Shown here in pieces: positions 1 to 10,286 of a stretch of DNA of 64,000 nt. Numbering within the stretch: position 1 is the first letter of the stretch; each line of letters begins with the position of its first letter. Source of the DNA: Chryseobacterium sp. ZHDP1 (GTDB lineage: Bacteria > Bacteroidota > Bacteroidia > Flavobacteriales > Weeksellaceae); assembly GCF_018603435.1 (NCBI RefSeq), contig NZ_CP075682.1:3906001-3970000 (forward strand), in the 5' to 3' direction. The translations under genes and the position numbers were made by a program. The notes beneath the pieces are model-generated. The model ran no database searches and was not told the origin of the DNA. It saw only the letters and a program-made list of their open reading frames with translations.

Positions 1-45
1 GGCAGAATTTCCTAATAATTTGTAATTTGCAAAAAACTATAACTT

Positions 46-3000
46 GTGCTAAAAGTAATTTTAAACAAAATAAATGAGAATTACATTTCCCTTAAAAATC
101 AGATGACAGAAATTTATTTTAATGCTCTGTCAAAAGCAATTTTTAGTTTGGGAAAAAGAAAAAACAAAATTCTAACTAAAAATAATCCTAATTACAATCA
201 TTTAGAAGACCTTACACCATTCATTGTCAAAGAAGATGAAGATAATTATAACCTAAAAACTTATTTAGAGTCTATAAGATGGGGAATTTTAAATCAAAAT
301 GTGAAAAATATTGCAATTTCTGGTTCTTTTGGCACAGGAAAAAGCACAATTCTTAATCTTTTCAAGAAGAATAATCCGGAGTTTAAAACATTAGATATCA
401 GTCTTGGAAAGTTTGAAAAAAATGAACAAAAGGAGATTGATATTGAGACAAGTATTGTTCAACAAATTTTGTATTTTGAGAAGAAGAGAAATTTGAAGGA
501 TTCAAGATTTGAACGTATTAATAATGATAGATTTATTTTATTAAAAGCTATTTTATTCATTATTTGGATATATTCAATATTATATATATTCTTCGATAAA
601 ATATATAATAAATTAATTTTAACTGATAAGATAGAATTTTCATATTATCATCTATTAATAAAATTTATCTTTTTGACAGGCTTCTTTCTCATACTGAAGA
701 AGTTGTTTAGACAAATTTTTAAACTAAAAATCAATAAAATAAGTTTTAGTGACGCAGAATTTGTACCGAAAGAACATAATGATATTTCGATAATTAATAA
801 ACATATCGATGAATTAATATATTTTTTTGAAAAGACTAAAACACAAGTCGTTTTTATAGAAGATATTGATAGATTTGAATCAGCTGCAGAAACTTTTATA
901 AAATTAAGAGAGTTAAATATACTTATAAATAATTCAAAGGATATTCTTCAAAAAGTAACTTTTGTTTATGCGGTTAAAGACGAGTTATTTAGTAGGAATG
1001 ATGAAAAAACAAAATTTTTCGATTTAATAATTCCAATTATACCAATTATTGATTATAGTAATTCAAGTACACAATTTATTAAAAGACTCAAGAAGGATTT
1101 TATCGAAAATAACATTATTTCTGAAGATATTATCTATGATATAGCTCCATATATAAATGATATGAGAAGTCTTATCAATATTATAAATGAGTTCAGAACT
1201 TACTATAAAATTAAATTTAACGAGAATTCTGATATCAATGGGAATAGCTTATTTTCATTAGTAGTCTTGAAAAATATATATCCAAATGAATTTAAATGTT
1301 TGCAAAACAAACAAGGAGTAATTTATTCAATTTTTCAGAATAAAATTCATTTTTATTCTGAGCTGAAAGCGATTTTAGAAAATAAAATCAGTGACCTAAA
1401 AATTGAAAATAAAGCAATACTTAACGAACAACAAGATAATATCCAAGAATTACGGAAGCTATATTTATATGAGATATTACTTTTAAGCAAGAATGCAAAT
1501 ATTTATTATTTGGGCGACTCTCAGATTGAATTTAAAGATTTGCTTACTACTGAGAGTTTTGAAAGAATGGTTGAGCTGAATGCGATATCGCATTATCACA
1601 TAAGGAAAGAATTTCTAAGATTCAGTGATATAGAAGCAAAAGTGTCACCAAAACCTTATAAAGAAAGAAAACAAGTAATAATACATAAATCTAATAATAA
1701 ATTAAAAAATAACGAAATTACTATAGATAAGATTCAAGCTGAAATTAATAATTTAAAAAACTCGTCTATCTACCAACTGTTTCAAAAATCTGAGAGAGCT
1801 AAAATTGATAATTATTTTGATGATATCTTTAATAGTTATAAAAAGTTGAATATTGAACAGAAGCCATCATTAGAAACTGATTCTGTAGAAGAAGAATTTT
1901 CAAATGAAATTGAAGTTAAAAAAATGGCATTAAATGAAATTAGTGATGAAGAAACTAACCTGCATTATAGCCTTCTAAAGGTTTTAATAACGAATAAATA
2001 TGTTGATGAAAATTACTCGACTTATGTTTCGTTGTTTTATCCTGAATCAATAAGTGAAAAAGACAATAACTTAAAATTAAGAATTATTCAGGATGGAATA
2101 ACAGACTTTAATGAAAGCATTGATAAAACAAAGAATTTTATTTCTGAATTAGGTAGTAACAATTTTAAAAAGGAATCCGTACTAAATTTCTATATTCTTG
2201 ATTACCTACTTATTAATTATAGAGACAATGAAAATATCTCAAGCAAGCTTGATGAGTTTATTGTTGTATTAAGTAGTGAAAAAGATAAATCTGTTCAATT
2301 TATCGAAAAATATATTGAGTTTTCCGATTTAAATGGAACAATTATAGAATTTGTAAGAAAAATATCAATATGGGAAGGATTTTGGAATTTAATATATAGT
2401 AGAGAAGAATTCACTATTGAAAAGAAAAGAAGAGTTTTAGATATTATAATGAAATATCTTGATATTGAAACAATCAAACTTCTTAATAAGGAGAAGAAAA
2501 TAAACACCTTTCTGAATAACTATGATGATTTTTTACTGAATAATTTTGAAAAAGAAACTAAGGAAAAATTAATTGACAAATTAAAAGTCTTAGGTGTCAA
2601 ATTCAATAAAATAAAATATGGAGATATTATTTTCGAAATAGTCATAAAAGTAATTGAATATAACCTTTATAAAATAAATATAAGTAATATAAACCTCTTC
2701 TTAGAAAAAGTAAATTCTCAAAATATTGATTTGGATTATAAAACAGCAAACTATTCTTATCTATTACAATCAAGCGTTACATACTTAAAACAAAATATTA
2801 ATAATAATAATATAAATGAATATGTCGAGCAGGTTTTATTGAAACTTGAAAATAATACTGAAGAAGAAATTAATGTCGTTGTAAGTTTAATTAACAATTC
2901 TAATGTTAAACCTGAAAATGTTGATTTATTGATAGAAAAATTAAACTTTAAACTCTCAAATATCTCAGAAATAGAAAATAGTACATTTTGGTCTACTTTA

Positions 3001-3879
3001 ATGATTGAGAAAAAGATAGAACCAAGTTGGAAAAATGTTTTACTATACTATAAATCTAAATCTGAAGAAATCGATGATGTTCTTATTGAGTTTTTAAATT
3101 TCAAACCTAATTTTGAAATACTAAGTGATAAATGTATTGATCATTTTTTAAATGAAGAGGAGGAGATTGTATCTGATACTATCGAAAGATTTAATATTTC
3201 ACTTGTAAATTCTGCGATATCAGAAGAGTCATTTAATAACTTGGTTCATTCCATGACGAAGAATTTTGATGATGCTTCTGTAATTGAAAAATCCAGTAGA
3301 ATAAATATTTTAATTGATAATGATTTAATTGTTTTTAATAATAAAAATTTATCTGAGTTACATGGTAAAGATTTAGAATTATTTGTTGAAAAGAATGAAG
3401 AAGAACTTAAGAACTCATATGATTCATTGGTATTATTGATTTACACTTGGATTACTATTTTGACATCCAATATTTCGGGGTTTTTAAAGAAACAAATCTT
3501 TGATCATTTAACGCAAGATAAAAGTTATAGTTCAGAAGACGAAATGTTTTTGATTAAGGTTTTAATAAATTTTTATGAGCAAAAGTTTCATTCCTTTTCT
3601 GAGTATTTTTTAAATTGTATTGTGAAATCTACGTTAAAGCAATATGCTAAAATTCGATACCTTAATTTTGATAAAGAATATATATCAGATCAATTAATGA
3701 ATGAATCAATTAAATTAATTGGCAATCCTTATTCTAAAGTTCTGAATAAGGAAAAATTTGAGCTTCCAAATACAGAAGAAAATGCTGAAGCATTAAGAAA
3801 CCTTCAGCAAATGGGCTATATTAAAAGAACATATTTAAGAGATAAAGATTCAAAAATAACAGTGAGCTATCATGACTAA
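46..3879 (+). CDS. YobI-like P-loop NTPase, large membrane-associated defence ATPase
   Basis: A 1277-residue protein with a Walker A motif GSFGTGKST (about residues 93-101) and a Walker B-like VVFIEDIDRFE near residue 270. Two hydrophobic segments (about 165-190 and 200-225) lie between them. This layout, an NTPase domain interrupted by paired membrane helices, matches the YobI/KAP-type P-loop NTPases found in defence islands. The remaining 900 residues are helical and Asn/Glu/Lys-rich, with no domain I recognise. The GTG start at 46 is uncertain; an ATG at 103 is a good alternative. The stop overlaps the convergent HNH gene by 4 bp. The role in phage or plasmid defence is inferred from family and context. 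Confidence 0.7.
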   Translation: MLKVILNKINENYISLKNQMTEIYFNALSKAIFSLGKRKNKILTKNNPNYNHLEDLTPFIVKEDEDNYNLKTYLESIRWGILNQNVKNIAISGSFGTGKSTILNLFKKNNPEFKTLDISLGKFEKNEQKEIDIETSIVQQILYFEKKRNLKDSRFERINNDRFILLKAILFIIWIYSILYIFFDKIYNKLILTDKIEFSYYHLLIKFIFLTGFFLILKKLFRQIFKLKINKISFSDAEFVPKEHNDISIINKHIDELIYFFEKTKTQVVFIEDIDRFESAAETFIKLRELNILINNSKDILQKVTFVYAVKDELFSRNDEKTKFFDLIIPIIPIIDYSNSSTQFIKRLKKDFIENNIISEDIIYDIAPYINDMRSLINIINEFRTYYKIKFNENSDINGNSLFSLVVLKNIYPNEFKCLQNKQGVIYSIFQNKIHFYSELKAILENKISDLKIENKAILNEQQDNIQELRKLYLYEILLLSKNANIYYLGDSQIEFKDLLTTESFERMVELNAISHYHIRKEFLRFSDIEAKVSPKPYKERKQVIIHKSNNKLKNNEITIDKIQAEINNLKNSSIYQLFQKSERAKIDNYFDDIFNSYKKLNIEQKPSLETDSVEEEFSNEIEVKKMALNEISDEETNLHYSLLKVLITNKYVDENYSTYVSLFYPESISEKDNNLKLRIIQDGITDFNESIDKTKNFISELGSNNFKKESVLNFYILDYLLINYRDNENISSKLDEFIVVLSSEKDKSVQFIEKYIEFSDLNGTIIEFVRKISIWEGFWNLIYSREEFTIEKKRRVLDIIMKYLDIETIKLLNKEKKINTFLNNYDDFLLNNFEKETKEKLIDKLKVLGVKFNKIKYGDIIFEIVIKVIEYNLYKINISNINLFLEKVNSQNIDLDYKTANYSYLLQSSVTYLKQNINNNNINEYVEQVLLKLENNTEEEINVVVSLINNSNVKPENVDLLIEKLNFKLSNISEIENSTFWSTLMIEKKIEPSWKNVLLYYKSKSEEIDDVLIEFLNFKPNFEILSDKCIDHFLNEEEEIVSDTIERFNISLVNSAISEESFNNLVHSMTKNFDDASVIEKSSRINILIDNDLIVFNNKNLSELHGKDLELFVEKNEEELKNSYDSLVLLIYTWITILTSNISGFLKKQIFDHLTQDKSYSSEDEMFLIKVLINFYEQKFHSFSEYFLNCIVKSTLKQYAKIRYLNFDKEYISDQLMNESIKLIGNPYSKVLNKEKFELPNTEENAEALRNLQQMGYIKRTYLRDKDSKITVSYHD

Positions 3880-5045
3880 AGAGGAATTATTTCTAACTGC
3901 TTAGCAATGTCTTTTTTATACTTTTGAAATGGTTTATTACTATCTACTGTAAAAATATCAGATCCAAATATTTGGGTCTTAATTTCATTCTTGGAAATAG
4001 GTTTTCCTTTATCATTAAATAAATCAAAAATTTCCTTGATTTGAGAATCAGAATAGATTCGTCTCTTAGAAATAAGCTCATGAGATATATTTTTATGAAA
4101 ATTATATCTACCTTGTAAATTAAAAACTTTAAAATATTCTGTATAAGGAGATTCAATTTTTATAGAATATTCATTTAGTTCTTTGGGTAAATTTTTATTA
4201 TCAAATCCTGTCTTAAAGTAAATCTTGAATATTATATCACTGATTGTTTTTAAGCCTGTCGGTGAAGTGAATAATAATTCATCTAAATTCGAATAAATTT
4301 TTTTATCATTTTTAAGCTTGGAATTACAACTGTAACAACTTGGCACAAGATTGAATAAACTTAGGCTCAAGTATGGATATTCACTTTGTGGCAATAAATG
4401 ATCTAAAGTAAGATGATTTTTCTTTTCATTTTTGAACAAATCAAATTTTAGTATACCTGACGCATCTGTAAGCTGAAGTAATATCTTATTGATGTATTTA
4501 CTACTACCAGTATTTATATCGGAATATTTTAAAATTTTCCCTTTATAGTCATTAATAATGTCATCTGAATTTACGTCTCCTATGCCATGAATTTTCATTA
4601 AATCTTCTTTAGTACATTCATTCATAAAATGTTCAAAATCTCTATAGTCATTATCTAATGGGATATAGGCATTTATAAAATCAATTCCACAATAGTTACA
4701 ACCAGTAATATTTAATGATATCGAATAATTATTGAAAAATTTTGAGAGTTCATCTTGCTGAAATTTTGAGTAATTGAAATACGATCTGAGCTCTTCCTTT
4801 TTTGTTTTTTTTTCCCCATCTGACAAGCCATCAAATATATTGGTTTCTGATAATGGGATTAACTGAATTAAATCTTCAAGAGGCGTTATTAAAAGCTCTT
4901 CGAAAACAATTCTTACTCCGATGGAATTAAGAAAATTTTGGATTTTAGGAATATCAATTTTGCTACTTTTCAAAATGAGATTCTGAAACTCTTTTTTAAA
5001 ATTTTCTAATTTTGTGACATTGGTAGGATAAGTTAATTTATGCAT
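3876..5045 (-). CDS. HNH endonuclease, PtuB-like partner of the adjacent ATPase
   Basis: A 389-residue protein with a CNYC zinc knuckle near residue 118, an HNH core LTLDHLLPQSEYP near residue 212, then an Asn-containing helix and CYSCN. Together these form a Cys4-type HNH/McrA-like nuclease fold. Its start overlaps the end of the ATPase gene by 8 bp, so the two are translationally coupled. An ATPase with an HNH partner is the arrangement of Septu (PtuA/PtuB). This protein is longer than typical PtuB and has extra sequence on both sides of the HNH core, so it may be a divergent or separate type. It meets the YobI-like gene tail to tail. Confidence 0.7.
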   Translation of the reverse strand: MHKLTYPTNVTKLENFKKEFQNLILKSSKIDIPKIQNFLNSIGVRIVFEELLITPLEDLIQLIPLSETNIFDGLSDGEKKTKKEELRSYFNYSKFQQDELSKFFNNYSISLNITGCNYCGIDFINAYIPLDNDYRDFEHFMNECTKEDLMKIHGIGDVNSDDIINDYKGKILKYSDINTGSSKYINKILLQLTDASGILKFDLFKNEKKNHLTLDHLLPQSEYPYLSLSLFNLVPSCYSCNSKLKNDKKIYSNLDELLFTSPTGLKTISDIIFKIYFKTGFDNKNLPKELNEYSIKIESPYTEYFKVFNLQGRYNFHKNISHELISKRRIYSDSQIKEIFDLFNDKGKPISKNEIKTQIFGSDIFTVDSNKPFQKYKKDIAKQLEIIPL

Positions 5046-7095
5046 CTTCTATTTTTTTCTTGAGTATTTCTAATCTTGTAATTTCTTTACTAATTTGTTC
5101 AAGATCATCTTTTTTATCGAAATATTTATTGTCTAAATCCTCTAAATGATTTTTTAGAATTTGGCGAATTACGTTTTCGCCTATTAGATCAATCAAGTTT
5201 GCAAACTCTTCTCGACGTTCTTTATATTGAGTTTTATTGTCTTCGTTATATTTTTCAAATTCCAAAAACTCTGTGACCTTACTTTTTGCAAATGCTCCCA
5301 TGGTTTCTTCTAAGAAAAAGCCGTTAGATAGAATCTCGTGTATATTTTCACCAAAAGTATTATCAGATGGGTATTCCTTAGATACACTAAAATTATTATC
5401 TACTTCTAAAAACAAAGTATTTTGTTTGGGTATATCTGAAAGAATAAACGGAGAATGGGATATTATAAGAATATTAATACCATGTATTTCTGGAAACTTA
5501 AAGCTTTTTAAATCTTTTAGTAAACGGTGGATATAATTTCTCTGGTATTCTGGATGAAAATATAATTCAATTTCATCTAAAATAATATTAGCGTAATTGT
5601 ATTTTACCAATATACCTTTTTCTTCTTCAACAGAGTTAAGGTTACTTAGATGATATAAAATTGAAGAGATAGAAGTAATAAGTTGCATCTCTCCTGAACT
5701 AATAGTTTCGAGAATGTCAATGGACTTTCCAGACATAATTTTAGTTTGAAATATTGGAGGAGGTAGTAACTCTAACAAAGGAATACCTTCTTCCGTTTTT
5801 TCTATTAGAAAGTTTGATAGATCAAAAATAGGAACTAAATTTTCATTGGTTTCATCAATCAAATGTCGCCATATGGTATCATAATTCTTTATGAAATTCA
5901 CAACTTGTTTCAATTTTACTACAATATGGCTTTTACTACCAGAAAATTTTTCTAAAAAATTATTGAATGAAATATTATAGCTTTTTAAACTACCATATTT
6001 TTCGCCCTCATCAATAAAATCTTTATATAAAATATATTTATCGCAAATACTTGTTATCTTATAAAGTATATATAAGTCTAATCTACTTTGTAAAAAAGGT
6101 ATTTCTATATCAGAAATTTTGAAGTGATTTTTAAATTCGCTCAAAAGTTCATATAAATTGCTGTATAGAAAAGGTGGTGTAGTTGCATTATTAACTGAAA
6201 AAGTAAAACCATAATTGTCTTTTAATATTTCTAAATAAGATGCTTCAATTTTATCGTTATCATTAAATTTTATTAAATTACTGCTATCTCCTGGAACAAA
6301 AGCATGGAAATAACGATTATCTTTAGTTATTAATTTTATGTTATGTACTCTTAAATTATTGGTTATTGTATAATCTGGATTCAAAATGATTGTAGCTAAT
6401 AATCTTTGCTGTAATAAATAATTTTCATTATTCACGTCAATGATTCCTGCCATACCATCATCTTTACTTTCTCTTTTAGGATTTATCACAATCGGAATTT
6501 GGTATGAATCATTTTTATGGAAAAGTCCATCTATCCAATCTCCCAATTCCCAAGAATTAAATGCATAAATAGAGTAGTTAATAATATTCGTATAGAAAAA
6601 ATTATCAAAATCCTGTTTTTCATCTCCACCAACCCCTTTAATGATACACTCTCTATCTTTCACTTGGAGAACATAAAAAATAGAATCAATTTCGTAAAAT
6701 AACTCACAAAATACTTTTTCAGCTTCTAACTCACCGGTTGTTTTTAAACTGGCAGTGGTTTTTATTTTATCATCATATTGTAATTGCAATGCAAATTGAT
6801 TAAGTGATGAAACTATTAAATTGATTAATGTACTTTTCCCACTACCATTTTTTCCAACAATTGCTGATACATTTATATTTTTCCCAAAAAAATCATTTAG
6901 TGCTGAATTTGGATTTTCAATTTCATCTATTTCAGAATAAATGATTATGTCTTTATCATAAGAATCTATCCTTTTATTATCTGAGCTAAATATATATTCA
7001 TTATAAAACTTATAAATTCTATTCGGTTGAAGATTTTTTAAAAATTTTGAGCCACATCCGTCAGTAGGGCGAATTGCAAGTAATTTAAATGACAT
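5038..7095 (-). CDS. ABC/SMC-like AAA ATPase, PtuA-like
   Basis: A 685-residue ATPase. Walker A is GKNGSGKST at residues 81-89. A signature-like SSGEMQL lies near residue 475, Walker B NIILDEIELYFHPE near residue 515, and a switch histidine in IISHSPF near residue 560. This is the overcoming-lysogenization-defect/RecF-like arrangement used by PtuA and related defence ATPases. The C-terminal 80 residues are charged and predicted coiled coil. First gene of a two-gene operon with the HNH nuclease. By analogy with Septu it would form a scaffold that gates the nuclease; that role is inferred. Confidence 0.72.
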   Translation of the reverse strand: MSFKLLAIRPTDGCGSKFLKNLQPNRIYKFYNEYIFSSDNKRIDSYDKDIIIYSEIDEIENPNSALNDFFGKNINVSAIVGKNGSGKSTLINLIVSSLNQFALQLQYDDKIKTTASLKTTGELEAEKVFCELFYEIDSIFYVLQVKDRECIIKGVGGDEKQDFDNFFYTNIINYSIYAFNSWELGDWIDGLFHKNDSYQIPIVINPKRESKDDGMAGIIDVNNENYLLQQRLLATIILNPDYTITNNLRVHNIKLITKDNRYFHAFVPGDSSNLIKFNDNDKIEASYLEILKDNYGFTFSVNNATTPPFLYSNLYELLSEFKNHFKISDIEIPFLQSRLDLYILYKITSICDKYILYKDFIDEGEKYGSLKSYNISFNNFLEKFSGSKSHIVVKLKQVVNFIKNYDTIWRHLIDETNENLVPIFDLSNFLIEKTEEGIPLLELLPPPIFQTKIMSGKSIDILETISSGEMQLITSISSILYHLSNLNSVEEEKGILVKYNYANIILDEIELYFHPEYQRNYIHRLLKDLKSFKFPEIHGINILIISHSPFILSDIPKQNTLFLEVDNNFSVSKEYPSDNTFGENIHEILSNGFFLEETMGAFAKSKVTEFLEFEKYNEDNKTQYKERREEFANLIDLIGENVIRQILKNHLEDLDNKYFDKKDDLEQISKEITRLEILKKKIEDA

Positions 7096-7168
7096 GTTTA
7101 TAAAAATTTTTATGGTTATTAGTTTAAAAATTATTCCACTACTTTTTATTATAGTAGTGCATAAGTAT

Positions 7169-8599
7169 TTAATCGTTCTGGTTATTTATATTAAGTTCAT
7201 AGTAAAATTGAAAGTATCTTTTATCTTGGACTAATCTATATTGAAATTTTTCAAAATCCCAAATTCTACCATTCCAATGATTATTTTCATCAATTTCTGA
7301 TTCATCAAAATATCCTTTATCATTACTATCAGTTCCTAAATAATCAACTATAATTTTAACCATCTCTTTAATTTCCTTGTAAAAAACACCCAAACAATTT
7401 GTCGGTAACTCTTTACCAAACATAAAACTGATTGAATTTTTATCTTCATCAGAATTGAAAAGATATATTCTATTAAAATATCCAAAATAGTTGAAAGTAG
7501 AAAAATGGACTTGGTTTAAATCATCAGGATTATTTTTATCTGAAATATCGTAGAATTTTCCTGACTTTGCTATTTGTTCAAATTTGTTCCAACTTGCAAT
7601 AAAATCAACCTTTTCAAGATTTTCCTTATAAAAATTGATAAACTCATCTGCTTTTAAAACATGAGTGAAAATATTTTTTTCTTTAAAAATTGCCTTTGCT
7701 TTTTGATAGTTCTTTTTGTCATTTGTAATATAAAAATCACAAGTACTTGCAAATGCAGTGTGGAAAGAATCTTGGGTAGTGTTTTTAAATGTTTTCTTTT
7801 TTGTTTCTGTGACTTTAACTTCATCAGAATGGAAACCATGCATATCTAAACTAATATATGCAGAGATTATATCATCAAACCATATTGGAGCATTTTTACC
7901 CTTCTCATAATAGTCTTTTTTTAACGGACTCTCTTCAATACCTAATTTTTTGTAAGCCTCATTCAAAACATCAAAAGGATTGTTATTAGGATTGGTTAAT
8001 TTTCCTTGATTAACATTTAAATGTTTAAAAGGAGTTTTTAAGTCTTTATATCCTTCTTTTTCATTGAGGTTTTCTAACATTTTGCCCATTGCATTAAAAA
8101 GTCCTTCAAATGTAGGATTGTCTTTTAAACCCGGGAACATAGAATCCATTATTTCAGTACTTTGAGGATTTTCAAATGCTTCTTTAAAGATGTTATCTAA
8201 AGGAAAAGATTGCATCATAGTCTTTAATGGTGCAACCATTTCTGCATTTTCCCCATTGTCCTCCAAAACGCTAAAAATATTATTAAAAGAAAAATCTTCA
8301 GTTAAATTTTTACTTTCAATTTCATTCTCAAATATATGAAAAGGCTCATTTTGTTGTAGAACTATATCTTTTCCATTATTGAAAACACACATACAGTCTG
8401 TTATTTCAGCAAGAAATTCTAAATCTGATTGAATGTTTGGATTTTCCTTTTCATCTGAATAACTTGAGGCTATATCAGAAATATGAGATGTGGAATAAAC
8501 AATTACAAACTTTTCAGATTGTCTAATTATTTTTTCAAATTCTTGAAATCGTCCATTTTTAATTCCATTTAGAACATTCCAATCAATGTAGAGTTTCAT
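7169..8599 (-). CDS. PIN-like domain protein with a large insertion
   Basis: A 476-residue protein. The N-terminus has LYIDWNVL, an acidic residue at the end of the first strand as in PIN nucleases, then SHISDIA. After about 200 helical residues comes a C-terminal PIN-like half: TTQDSFHTAFASTCDFYITNDK, with the Asp..Ala..Cys-Asp..Thr-x-Asp pattern of PIN motif 3 and 4. It is the last gene of the five-gene operon headed by the Argonaute partner, 5 bp after DUF2971. RNase activity is inferred from fold-like motifs only. The middle region and the last 130 residues are unassigned. Confidence 0.55.
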   Translation of the reverse strand: MKLYIDWNVLNGIKNGRFQEFEKIIRQSEKFVIVYSTSHISDIASSYSDEKENPNIQSDLEFLAEITDCMCVFNNGKDIVLQQNEPFHIFENEIESKNLTEDFSFNNIFSVLEDNGENAEMVAPLKTMMQSFPLDNIFKEAFENPQSTEIMDSMFPGLKDNPTFEGLFNAMGKMLENLNEKEGYKDLKTPFKHLNVNQGKLTNPNNNPFDVLNEAYKKLGIEESPLKKDYYEKGKNAPIWFDDIISAYISLDMHGFHSDEVKVTETKKKTFKNTTQDSFHTAFASTCDFYITNDKKNYQKAKAIFKEKNIFTHVLKADEFINFYKENLEKVDFIASWNKFEQIAKSGKFYDISDKNNPDDLNQVHFSTFNYFGYFNRIYLFNSDEDKNSISFMFGKELPTNCLGVFYKEIKEMVKIIVDYLGTDSNDKGYFDESEIDENNHWNGRIWDFEKFQYRLVQDKRYFQFYYELNINNQND

Positions 8600-8604
8600 A
8601 TAAA

Positions 8605-9552
8605 TTATATATCTAATTCTATATTATTATTTTCTACCTTATATTGAAAATATCTTAAAGGAATCTTTTCAAATGTGGTTGTAACAAAAACCTTTATTTT
8701 AGGATTTACAGCTTCACTATCAAAATAAAAATTATATATCCCCGTAATGTTAGGAAGCTGTAAAATGTTTTTGAGTACTTTGAAAATTTCTTTTTTTAAA
8801 TAAGCATATTCATTGGGTATTTCAATATCTTTTACAGTAACTCTTTTAGGTGTGATTTTGAAATTTTGAAATTGATCTTTTATGGAAACTTTTGTTAATT
8901 TATAAGTATTTTCCATTTTACTCATTTTGAAATATTTTATCGCCCTACCTTTCAACATCTTCATTGTCTTATGAATGTTTTCATCAGTTGTTCTTAAACC
9001 AAATATTATGGATGTTATAGAATTAAAATTAATATTAATTAAACCATTCATTTCAAATACTAATCTAAATTCATTTTCGACTTCCCAAGGCTTTGATTTT
9101 GTTCCAATTAAAGGTGTGATGTTAAACTCTTTTTTTAAAGATGATAGTAATAAATTACTTTTTGCAGGTTTGTTTCTATAGTCAATATCTACTTCATAAA
9201 CCAAAGGTATATTTGCATTAAAATTAAAATCAGAAATTAGGGTAGTTAAGTTATATTCTATTACAAATCCCTTATGTGAATCTGCATATAATGCCCATAA
9301 AGTTTCATTATCATAATTTTTAGAAAGTGAGTATATGCCTGATTTATATAATTGTTCTAAAACACTATTATAGCTTTTTTCAGCTTCATTACTAAATGGT
9401 TTAAAGATTTCAATTATGCTTTTATCTTCACTATCATTAAAAATACCTTCAAAAGGATCATTTAAATTATCATATGTCGGCGCATAAATTTGACCTTTAG
9501 ACAATGTTTTTAAATCTCTTTTAAAATTACTTCGATATTTATATAATCTCAT
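8605..9552 (-). CDS. DUF2971 domain protein
   Basis: A 315-residue protein beginning LYKYRS, followed by IYAPTYDNLNDPFEG and later WALYADSHKGFVIEY, which are the recognisable sequence landmarks of DUF2971. The family is frequent in phage-defence neighbourhoods but has no settled biochemical role. It sits 11 bp after the cyclase-like gene and 5 bp before the PIN-like gene in the same operon. No signal peptide or membrane segment is visible. The function is unknown; its position suggests it acts with the Argonaute module or forms a separate defence unit with the PIN protein. Confidence 0.65.
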   Translation of the reverse strand: MRLYKYRSNFKRDLKTLSKGQIYAPTYDNLNDPFEGIFNDSEDKSIIEIFKPFSNEAEKSYNSVLEQLYKSGIYSLSKNYDNETLWALYADSHKGFVIEYNLTTLISDFNFNANIPLVYEVDIDYRNKPAKSNLLLSSLKKEFNITPLIGTKSKPWEVENEFRLVFEMNGLININFNSITSIIFGLRTTDENIHKTMKMLKGRAIKYFKMSKMENTYKLTKVSIKDQFQNFKITPKRVTVKDIEIPNEYAYLKKEIFKVLKNILQLPNITGIYNFYFDSEAVNPKIKVFVTTTFEKIPLRYFQYKVENNNIELDI

Positions 9553-9563
9553 ACTATAAGTTG

Positions 9564-10283
9564 TTACTTATTTATTAGATATTCGAGGAAGTTTATTGTA
9601 TTTTGAAGTTTCTCTTTAAGGGAGGGGATATCCTCCCATTTATTATGTCTTTTAAAATTCTCTTCTATGTGCGAACTAACATTTCTAAATGATTCTTCAT
9701 TAACATTTTGTCCTAATCTGAAAGCGAATTCTTCTGATTTTCCAGCTTTAAAAGGTACAGAATAATCGATGCATTTATTCCTTACATTATCGTCAAGTTT
9801 AACTTTATCAAATACGGATTTATCTAAAAACATTCCCGCCCATTGCTGAGATTCTGCTTTATCATGTGCATTAATTAGCCCTTTACCATAAAAAGTATTA
9901 ATATGATATCCACCTTCTTTACCAGAATAGTTCATATCAAACAATTCATCATATATTAAAACACCTCTTACGGGAAAATGAAAACCATTCATTCTCCAAT
10001 TACATTCATAAGTTGCATTTAAAATTGAATCAAATTCTTCTTGGGAATCACTTTCTGTCCAAAGTATTATCGTGTCTGAATAATTAGCAAAAGAAACTTT
10101 CTTATTGGTTAAATCGTTTACAAAAACTCCATTTGGGAGTTGTTTATATTTTCCTGTTTCATTAAGTGCACTATCAATTTGTGTATACATTTGCGTAATA
10201 ACTCTATGATGTAATTCAGAATCATTATTAGTTAAGAAATTTCTATATCCTAATAAATCAAAATAAGTAATAAATCTCTTCAT
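9564..10283 (-). CDS. Putative nucleotide cyclase-fold protein
   Basis: A 239-residue protein with FITYFDLLGYRNFL at the N-terminus, FANYSDTIILW near residue 70, VRGVLIYDELF near residue 105 and FYGKGLINAHDKAESQQWAGM near residue 130. This spacing (Asp in the first strand, SDT hairpin, RG strand, G-x-x-hydrophobic-Ala helix) resembles the class III cyclase or palm fold seen in many uncharacterised bacterial proteins. I cannot show that the metal-binding pair is complete, so it could be inactive. It lies 3 bp after the Argonaute gene. A second-messenger role is a hypothesis only. Confidence 0.4.
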   Translation of the reverse strand: MKRFITYFDLLGYRNFLTNNDSELHHRVITQMYTQIDSALNETGKYKQLPNGVFVNDLTNKKVSFANYSDTIILWTESDSQEEFDSILNATYECNWRMNGFHFPVRGVLIYDELFDMNYSGKEGGYHINTFYGKGLINAHDKAESQQWAGMFLDKSVFDKVKLDDNVRNKCIDYSVPFKAGKSEEFAFRLGQNVNEESFRNVSSHIEENFKRHNKWEDIPSLKEKLQNTINFLEYLINK

Positions 10284-10286
10284 AAT

